The position numbers were made by a program, and so were the translations under genes. A stretch of 11,443 bases of DNA from VFMC01 sp039796935 (GTDB lineage Bacteria; Actinomycetota; Acidimicrobiia; Acidimicrobiales; Ilumatobacteraceae), in assembly GCA_039796935.1 (NCBI GenBank), contig JBDKIV010000104.1:1-11443 (forward strand), read 5' to 3'. Below the pieces are notes generated by a model. The model saw only the letters and a program-made list of their open reading frames with translations, was not told the origin of the DNA and did no database searches. Position 1 is the first letter of the stretch. Each line of letters begins with the position of its first letter. This document shows positions 7,420 to 11,443 of this stretch, in pieces.

Positions 7420-7436
7420 GACAGGCGTGTCGGTCG
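7410..7436. terminator. Possible hairpin between convergent genes
   Basis: CGACCG (7410-7415) can pair with CGGTCG (7431-7436), and inside it ACA (7421-7423) can pair with TGT (7428-7430) around a GGCG loop, leaving a five-base bulge on the left arm. It spans the transporter stop codon and the 19-base gap before the stop of the minus-strand gene, where a bidirectional terminator would be expected. There is no T tract and the stem is short, so this is tentative. Confidence 0.3.
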
Positions 7437-7438
7437 CG

Positions 7439-8632
7439 TCAGTCGTCCAGCTCGAGCCGGGCCAGCCAGAGGCCAGGGGCGTCGATCTCGGCGGGCGTCG
7501 GCAACGCGCCCTCACCGAACAGATGCGCCAGGGCGGATTCGCCGGCACGATCGACGACCCCGACGACGAAGCTCTTTCCGCGTTGTACCTGACCCGGTGT
7601 CACCTGAAGGCCGAGCAGTCGCTCGATGAAGACGTCTTCGGCTGATGCTTCGACGCGGCGACGCCGGACCGCTTCGGCGATCCGGAGGGCGTCGCCCCCG
7701 ATGAGCCGCACCGCCACGGCATCCGCCATGTAGTCGACGTAGCCGAGGACGGCGGCGATCGCTGCGTCGAGCACAGGGGCGAGTCGGATCTGCTCGGGCG
7801 AGCGCACTGCGCCGAGGAGGATCTCGGGGTCGGAGAACGCCTGCTGCAGCGACGACATGGGGTCGCTCGGGTCCATGTCGATCGATTGCAGCTTGGCGCT
7901 GATACCGCTCGGATCGGGACGGAAGGCGGCGACGTGCTGCTGCACGAGCGAGGTGATGGTGTGTCGAACGGTCTCGTGGGAGTACACGGCATGACCGATC
8001 AGCTCCTGCGTGACCACCCACAGCCGCATCTGGTCGACCGGGAGGCTCCAGTCGTCGGCGAATCGGTCGACCGACGAGGCGATGATGAGCAGGGTTGTCG
8101 ATGCTCTCGGGATCGGCAGGTCGTACTGGCCGAACGCTCGCTGCGCCAGATGCCCGACCATCGACCCCAGCGCCATCCCCAACATCGACGGTGCCAGCAT
8201 CTGGCTGAGGCCGGCCATCATCGCGTACATCGGGTCGTCGGACGAGCCGTCGCGCATCGGGTCGACCGGCTGAGCCAGCGACGTGGCCAGCTGGGTGAAC
8301 AGGGGCTTGTACGCCTCGAGGGTCCGCTGCGCCCAGACGCCGCTCGTGGTGAGTTCGATCCGTGCGGCGAGGGAATCGATGCCCGTGACGTCGCGCACAT
8401 GCATCTCGACGATCGGGGCGAGTTGCTCGTACGCCATGCGGACGCCCGGATCGACGTTCGGCTCGGAGGCGCCTCCCGTGGCCGCCAGCGCTGCGAACTG
8501 ACGTGCGGCATCCCAGTTGAGCGAACCTTGGCCGGACAATGCCTTCGCAAGGTCTCCGAACAGCGGCAGCGAGGCGAACGGATTGAACTCGGGGTCGCCC
8601 GGCCCGGTGGACGGGACATCGTCGGCAGCCAT
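7439..8632 (-). CDS. DUF2342 / zincin-like putative hydrolase family protein, no HExxH visible
   Basis: A 397-residue protein resembling the actinobacterial DUF2342 (Zincin_2) family, in which some members are annotated as putative hydrolases or linked to coenzyme F420 biosynthesis. Family-like features are the N-terminal stretch NPFASLPLFGDLAKALSGQG (17-36), NWDAARQFA (39-47), NVDPGVR (59-65), the HVRDVTG segment (78-84), and a Met/Gly-rich helix (135-160). The zincin active-site position appears to be TQELIGHAVYSH (208-219), which does not contain HExxH, so zinc hydrolysis is doubtful. No signal peptide is visible, so it is probably cytoplasmic. The start is the ATG at 8632, supported by a TAGCAT box 7 bases upstream; the frame is open further, but that part crosses the divergent gene. 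It is convergent with the transporter and divergent from the SDR-like gene. Function unknown. Confidence 0.8.
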   Translation of the reverse strand: MAADDVPSTGPGDPEFNPFASLPLFGDLAKALSGQGSLNWDAARQFAALAATGGASEPNVDPGVRMAYEQLAPIVEMHVRDVTGIDSLAARIELTTSGVWAQRTLEAYKPLFTQLATSLAQPVDPMRDGSSDDPMYAMMAGLSQMLAPSMLGMALGSMVGHLAQRAFGQYDLPIPRASTTLLIIASSVDRFADDWSLPVDQMRLWVVTQELIGHAVYSHETVRHTITSLVQQHVAAFRPDPSGISAKLQSIDMDPSDPMSSLQQAFSDPEILLGAVRSPEQIRLAPVLDAAIAAVLGYVDYMADAVAVRLIGGDALRIAEAVRRRRVEASAEDVFIERLLGLQVTPGQVQRGKSFVVGVVDRAGESALAHLFGEGALPTPAEIDAPGLWLARLELDD

Positions 8633-8639
8633 GTCGTCG

Positions 8640-8645
8640 ATGCTA
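8640..8645 (-). promoter_or_regulatory. Putative -10 box (TAGCAT) of the minus-strand DUF2342-like gene
   Basis: Read on the minus strand, TAGCAT is followed by 7 bases and then the ATG at 8632. It fits TANNNT and leaderless initiation, and no Shine-Dalgarno sequence is seen before the ATG. The box lies where the -35 region of the opposite promoter would be (about 8639-8644 for a 17-base spacer). Confidence 0.5.
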
Positions 8646-8661
8646 CGCCGAGGGTGGCGAG

Positions 8662-8667
8662 TAGCGT
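8662..8667 (+). promoter_or_regulatory. Putative -10 box (TAGCGT) of the SDR-like gene
   Basis: TAGCGT fits TANNNT and lies 5 bases before an in-frame GTG (8673) and 8 bases before the ATG (8676). Either could serve as a leaderless start. No clear Shine-Dalgarno sequence lies between the box and the ATG. Confidence 0.4.
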
Positions 8668-8675
8668 GCTCGGTG

Positions 8676-9626
8676 ATGACCGGGGTGTGGGTGAGCGATG
8701 CATCGAGTGCGCTCGGTACCCGCGTGACGGCCCGAGTCGGAGCGCACGAGGGGTTCGAGCCCGTCGCGATGGGCGAGTGCGACATTGCGGTCTACACCGG
8801 CGGGTCCGATCCCGACTCGAGGGCGCGGCGCCGCGAAAGCATGACCGTCGGTGCATCGACGATGCTCGAGGGAATCGGTGCAGCCCGCCACCTCGTGGTG
8901 GTGTCGTCGGCGATGGTCTACGGAGCCTGGGAGAACAATCCCGTGCCACTCACCGAAGATGCCGTCCTCAGACCCCCGAACGAGTTCGCCTATGCCCGCC
9001 AACTGGCGGCCGTCGAGCAACTGGCCGACGAGTGGAGACGAGCGGCGCCTGGCCGTACCGTCACCGTGCTGCGCCCGGTGGTGGCGATGGCCGCCGACGG
9101 TACCAGTGGGCTCGCACGGGCCCTGGCAGCAGGAATGGGGCAACGCTTCGCCGTCGACGACCCGCCCGCCCAGTTCGTACACCTCGACGATCTCGCCGAG
9201 GCCGTGGCCTGTTCGGTCGAGCGGCGACTCGACGGAGTCTTCAACGTCGCGCCCGACGGCCACATCCCCGCCCAGCAGGTGCGAGCGCTCGCTGGGGCAC
9301 GCCCGCGGCTGCAGTTGCCCGATCGGGCGGCCGAGGTGGTCGACCACCTGCGCTGGCGGTTTCAGCGTGGTCCGATCCCCCCGGGTCTGCGCGGGTACAC
9401 CCGTGCGCCATGGCTCGTCGCCAACGATCGTCTGAAGGCCCAGGGTTGGGTGCCGACCGTCACCAACGAGCAGGCCTATGTGGAGGGGACCGAGGCGAAG
9501 TGGTGGACCATGGTCACGCCGAAGCGCCGTCAGGAACTGGCGCTGGGGGGCATGGTCGCGATCGCCATTGCCGCTGCCGTGATGATCACGGCGATGGTTC
9601 GACGATCAGTCGGCCGGGTCCGCTGA
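8676..9626 (+). CDS. SDR/NAD-epimerase-like protein with degenerate active site and C-terminal membrane anchor
   Basis: A 316-residue protein with the overall layout of an extended short-chain dehydrogenase/epimerase. It opens with a Rossmann beta strand and helix (4-20), then has VVVSSAMVYG (73-83), the TEDAVLRPPNEFAYAR segment typical of sugar epimerases, and a VLRPVV strand, ending with FVHLDDLAEAV and FNVAPDG. The usual catalytic signs are altered: the glycine motif TGxxGxxG reads SDASSALG (7-14), keeping only the last Gly, and the YxxxK motif reads YARQL (106-110), with Leu in place of Lys. A hydrophobic segment at about 288-308, followed by an arginine-rich end, predicts a C-terminal membrane anchor, unusual for soluble epimerases. 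ATG 8676 is the preferred start; GTG 8673 is one codon upstream. It may be a non-catalytic or NAD-sensing relative. Its 3' end overlaps the convergent gene by 21 bases. Confidence 0.78.
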   Translation: MTGVWVSDASSALGTRVTARVGAHEGFEPVAMGECDIAVYTGGSDPDSRARRRESMTVGASTMLEGIGAARHLVVVSSAMVYGAWENNPVPLTEDAVLRPPNEFAYARQLAAVEQLADEWRRAAPGRTVTVLRPVVAMAADGTSGLARALAAGMGQRFAVDDPPAQFVHLDDLAEAVACSVERRLDGVFNVAPDGHIPAQQVRALAGARPRLQLPDRAAEVVDHLRWRFQRGPIPPGLRGYTRAPWLVANDRLKAQGWVPTVTNEQAYVEGTEAKWWTMVTPKRRQELALGGMVAIAIAAAVMITAMVRRSVGRVR

Positions 9627-10412
9627 TCCGGTCGGGGTCCGTTCGTCCACGACCGGCGCCTGATGCGGCACGGGGACGAGCTCGACCAGGACATCACCCG
9701 AGCGCTTCGTGAGCGTGCAGAGCGCGACGAGGGCCCCGTCGTCGTCGACGACGGGGGTTCCCTCGCGAATGCCGGTCTCGTCGATCCCGCCGACCGGTTG
9801 CCGTCCGTAGACGATCTCGGTCGGTTCGTCCGTCAGGACCGTCAGCACCTGGCCGGGCACGGCCGTTCGGATCTCGTCGAAAGCCTGTACGTCGAGCAGG
9901 ACCGCCGGCCGGATGAAGGCGAGCGAGCCGACGACGGAGACGACGGTCCCCGCGGCTTCGTCGGACCATCCGATGATGGAGACGCCGTCCGCGAATCCGA
10001 TCGCAGCGTGTGCGAGCGCCTTGGCCGTCGTGATGATCAGTTCGTGACTGGCCACGGCGACGGCAATCGGCATCGAGTCGTCGGGGGTCTGTCGGGTCGG
10101 GTCGGCATGGTCGACGAGCACCGTGTTGGCCACGGCGTCGGCGGTCGCCACGGGCCATGCCGATCGTGCGGGTGCCGCCACCTCGGTGGCGCCCATCGGA
10201 GCGAGGAGCAGGAGTACCGCCACGCCGAGCACGAATCCGATCGCTGTGGTGGTGATGAAGAGGCCGCGGCCGATCGCGACCGGCGGCTCGGTGGACTCCC
10301 AGTTCGCCTGCCCGACCTCGGACGGATGGCGCCATGTGCGCTCATGAACGGGCAACGGGGCAAGCGGGTAGTTCGGCTCGTCCGTGGCGTCCGATGCATC
10401 GTGATGCTGCAC
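9606..10412 (-). CDS. Membrane-anchored trypsin-like (pseudo)protease domain protein
   Basis: A 268-residue protein with a hydrophilic N-terminus containing ERTWRHPSE (24-32), one transmembrane helix (about 50-73), and an extracytoplasmic domain (about 92-250). The ERTWRHPSE motif followed by a helix is, as I recall, common in membrane proteins of Acidimicrobiia and relatives, often with trypsin-like domains. The domain looks like a degenerate chymotrypsin/HtrA fold: LIITTAKAL (125-133) occupies the place of the usual TAAH histidine segment but has Lys131, and EGTPVVDDDGALVALCT (217-233) resembles the GNSGSPVVD...G segment but lacks the nucleophile Ser. Proteolysis is therefore unlikely and a binding or scaffold role is possible. 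The GTG at 10412 is supported by a TACGCT box 7 bases upstream. It is divergent from moaE and convergent with the SDR-like gene. Assignment to the fold is by eye. Confidence 0.65.
   Translation of the reverse strand: MQHHDASDATDEPNYPLAPLPVHERTWRHPSEVGQANWESTEPPVAIGRGLFITTTAIGFVLGVAVLLLLAPMGATEVAAPARSAWPVATADAVANTVLVDHADPTRQTPDDSMPIAVAVASHELIITTAKALAHAAIGFADGVSIIGWSDEAAGTVVSVVGSLAFIRPAVLLDVQAFDEIRTAVPGQVLTVLTDEPTEIVYGRQPVGGIDETGIREGTPVVDDDGALVALCTLTKRSGDVLVELVPVPHQAPVVDERTPTGSADPAD
9611..9634 (+). terminator. Hairpin at the 3' overlap of two convergent genes
   Basis: Positions 9611-9620 can pair with 9625-9634 around a CGCT loop, giving a ten-base-pair stem with two G-U wobbles (9613/9632 and 9618/9627). 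The stem includes the stop codon of the plus-strand SDR-like gene. On the minus strand the wobbles become C-A mismatches, so it is better suited to ending the plus-strand transcript. There is no T tract, as is frequent in GC-rich actinobacteria. A perfect 6-bp inverted repeat, GATCAG (9604-9609) with CTGATC (9623-9628), overlaps it and could form an alternative pairing. Confidence 0.45.
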
Positions 10413-10419
10413 GGATCGG

Positions 10420-10425
10420 AGCGTA
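10420..10425 (-). promoter_or_regulatory. Putative -10 box (TACGCT) of the trypsin-like gene
   Basis: On the minus strand TACGCT is followed by 7 bases and then the GTG start at 10412, matching TANNNT and leaderless initiation. No ribosome site is visible before the GTG. For a 17-base spacer its -35 region (about 10443-10448) would overlap that of the divergent moaE promoter (about 10445-10450). Confidence 0.45.
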
Positions 10426-10467
10426 GTGAGCGTGCGACTGCTCGGGGTGTCGCGGGCGAGGAACAGC

Positions 10468-10473
10468 TACGAT
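10468..10473 (+). promoter_or_regulatory. Putative -10 box (TACGAT) of the moaE operon
   Basis: TACGAT is a good TANNNT box, matching TATAAT at four positions. It is followed by 6 bases and then the GTG at 10480, putting the transcription start at the start codon. It supports GTG 10480 as the moaE start over earlier in-frame GTG codons. Confidence 0.5.
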
Positions 10474-10479
10474 GCCCGT

Positions 10480-10998
10480 GTGCTGGCACCCGACTCACAG
10501 GATTCTTGGCTGGCACTCACCGGTGTCGAGTTGCCGGTGGCGGCCGCCTACGACTGGTGCGTGCGACCCGATTGCGGCGCTGTGGTCCTGTTCAGCGGAA
10601 CCGTCCGAGACCATGCGCTCGACGACTCGGGCATCATGCGCGACGACGTGCAGCATCTCGAGTACGAGGCCTATGACGAACAGGTCGTGCCCGTGTTCGA
10701 ACGGATCGCCGACGAGTTGCGCGGGCGTTGGCCGACGGCCGGTCGCGTCGTCATCTGGCATCGGACCGGTCGACTGGCTCTCGGTGAGAGCTCTGTCGTC
10801 GTGGCCGTGAGTGCTCCGCATCGCCCGGTGGCGTTCGAGGCTGCCCGCTTCGCGATCGATGCGGTCAAGGCGAGCGCGCCGATCTGGAAACGCGAGACGT
10901 GGGAGGCCCCCACCGGCATCGCGTCGGCGTGGGGTACCAACGCCCACGACGTGGTCGACCCCTCGACCGTCCCCGCGGTCGGGGGTGAACCGTGCTGA
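10480..10998 (+). CDS. moaE: Molybdopterin synthase catalytic (large) subunit MoaE
   Basis: Converts precursor Z (cPMP) to molybdopterin using sulfur carried by the small subunit MoaD, in molybdenum cofactor synthesis in the cytoplasm. Family motifs are GAVVLFSGTVRDH (33-45), LEYEAYDE (60-67), IWHRTGRLALGES (92-104) and the catalytic lysine region KASAPIWKRE (130-139), where Lys130 and Lys137 correspond to the conserved active-site lysines. From GTG 10480 the product is 172 residues, close to family length. The frame is open to GTG 10426, but that start would leave only 13 bases to the divergent gene. A GAGGA (10458-10462) sits before an out-of-frame ATG at 10472 and probably means nothing. 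No moaD or other Mo-cofactor gene is present in the window, so MoaD must be encoded elsewhere. Confidence 0.9.
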   Translation: MLAPDSQDSWLALTGVELPVAAAYDWCVRPDCGAVVLFSGTVRDHALDDSGIMRDDVQHLEYEAYDEQVVPVFERIADELRGRWPTAGRVVIWHRTGRLALGESSVVVAVSAPHRPVAFEAARFAIDAVKASAPIWKRETWEAPTGIASAWGTNAHDVVDPSTVPAVGGEPC

Positions 10999-11177
10999 TC
11001 GTCGGCATCGCCGTCGTGGCACTCGCCCCCCTGATCGCGCTCGTTGCGGTCCGGCGACGTCGGCCCCGCGAAGATGACGGCGTGGTCAACTTCCGTCGGC
11101 ACATCGATGCGCTGTCACCCGAAGCTCGACGTGAAGTGCACGAACGTGCTCGCCGTCACGGACAGGGTCGCGGCTGA
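10992..11177 (+). CDS. Small single-pass membrane protein between moaE and mreB
   Basis: A 61-residue protein: a hydrophobic helix at about residues 2-20, then a strongly basic RRRRPRED junction, then a charged helix-prone tail (about 33-58) containing RRHIDALSPEARREVHERARRH. By the positive-inside rule the tail should be cytoplasmic. The GTG start overlaps the moaE stop by 7 bases. GGGGGTGA (10981-10988), one mismatch from the ideal anti-16S complement GGAGGTGA, lies just before it, arguing for real translation. The stop shares one base with the mreB start (TGATG), so it is translationally coupled to both neighbours. I do not recognise the family. Its coupling to mreB suggests, but does not prove, a link with the cell-shape machinery at the membrane. 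Confidence 0.7.
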   Translation: MLIVGIAVVALAPLIALVAVRRRRPREDDGVVNFRRHIDALSPEARREVHERARRHGQGRG

Positions 11178-11443
11178 TGGCCCGCGACCTGGCGATCGAC
11201 CTCGGTACGGCCAACACGTTGGTCTACATGAAGGGGAAGGGCATCGTCTTGAACGAGCCCTCGGTGATCGCGCTCAACCGCCAGACGGGCGAGGTGCTGG
11301 CGACCGGGCGCGAGGCGTGGCAGATGATCGGTCGTACGCCCGGCTACATCGTGGCGGTCCGTCCGCTACGAGGCGGGGCGATCACCGACTTCGAGATCAC
11401 CGAGCGGATGATCCGACTGCTGCTGCAGCGCGTCGGTGTCAGC
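11177..11443 (+). CDS. mreB: Rod shape-determining actin homologue MreB (5' part, cut by window end)
   Basis: Bacterial actin that forms membrane-associated filaments guiding lateral cell-wall synthesis. Only the first 89 codons are present; the frame is open at the right edge. The sequence begins MARDLAIDLGTANTLVY, the ATP phosphate-1 loop of MreB, and continues with GIVLNEPSVIAL, MIGRTPGYIVAVRPLRGGAITDFEIT and the helix ITERMIRLLLQRV, all diagnostic for the MreB/Mbl family. The ATG overlaps the stop of the small membrane protein by one base, and AGGG at 11164-11167 is a plausible ribosome site. mreC, mreD and the penicillin-binding protein gene usually follow, but lie outside the window. 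Confidence 0.92.
   Translation, partial: MARDLAIDLGTANTLVYMKGKGIVLNEPSVIALNRQTGEVLATGREAWQMIGRTPGYIVAVRPLRGGAITDFEITERMIRLLLQRVGVS

Noticed and set aside
6054..7592. Plus-strand open frame of 512 codons overlapping the regulator and MFS genes
   Set aside because: It is the out-of-frame shadow of a clear membrane transporter. The product is Arg/Gly-rich and lacks domains.
7886..9712. Plus-strand open frame of 608 codons crossing the DUF2342-like and SDR-like genes
   Set aside because: It is antisense to one gene and out of frame in the other, has Arg/Gly-rich low-complexity composition, and crosses a region with two plausible outward promoters.
10426..10479. Earlier in-frame GTG starts for MoaE
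   Set aside because: They would leave only 13 bases to the divergent start codon and would place the TACGAT box inside the coding region. The extra residues do not resemble MoaE.

Overview
The window is a densely coding, GC-rich stretch of an actinobacterial chromosome. The actinobacterial protein families, the combination of a SenX3/RegX3-type two-component pair with a DUF2342-like protein and MreB, and TANNNT boxes placed just before start codons all point to Actinobacteria. My best guess is an Acidimicrobiia member (Ilumatobacter-like), which is inference from family resemblance only. There is no RNA gene, insertion sequence, CRISPR array or tRNA. No intergenic gap exceeds about 70 bases.

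Region 1 (5-6184, + strand) is a complete phosphate uptake and sensing cassette: pstS, pstC, pstA, pstB, phoU, a sensor kinase and an OmpR/PhoB-type response regulator, with short gaps or overlapping junctions. The lipoprotein PstS captures phosphate, PstC/PstA form the membrane channel, and PstB hydrolyses ATP. PhoU is expected to relay transporter state to the kinase, which phosphorylates the regulator. The kinase is unusual because it has no transmembrane segment. It also seems to have its own leaderless promoter overlapping the phoU stop codon. The promoter of the whole operon lies left of the window. A 12-TM major facilitator transporter (6193-7419) follows 8 bases after the regulator and may be co-transcribed. 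Its central loop carries a 9-bp tandem repeat coding Thr-Glu-Ala/Gly.

Region 2 (7439-10412) holds three single genes, each with traits suggesting a family fold whose catalytic residues are gone: a DUF2342 (zincin-like) protein on the minus strand without an HExxH motif; an SDR/epimerase-like protein on the plus strand with a degraded glycine motif, no YxxxK lysine and a C-terminal membrane anchor; and a membrane-anchored trypsin-like protein on the minus strand with no visible catalytic His or Ser. The first two are divergent from a 43-bp promoter region. The last two are convergent and overlap by 21 bp within a hairpin.

Region 3 (10480-11443, + strand) is moaE (molybdopterin synthase large subunit), a 61-residue single-pass membrane protein, and the start of mreB, joined by overlapping stop/start codons. 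mreB runs off the right edge.

The most interesting global pattern is translational. Genes inside operons mostly have a Shine-Dalgarno sequence or overlap the preceding stop codon. Each of the five genes that lacks one instead has a TANNNT -10 box 5-8 bases before the start codon, the signature of leaderless transcription.
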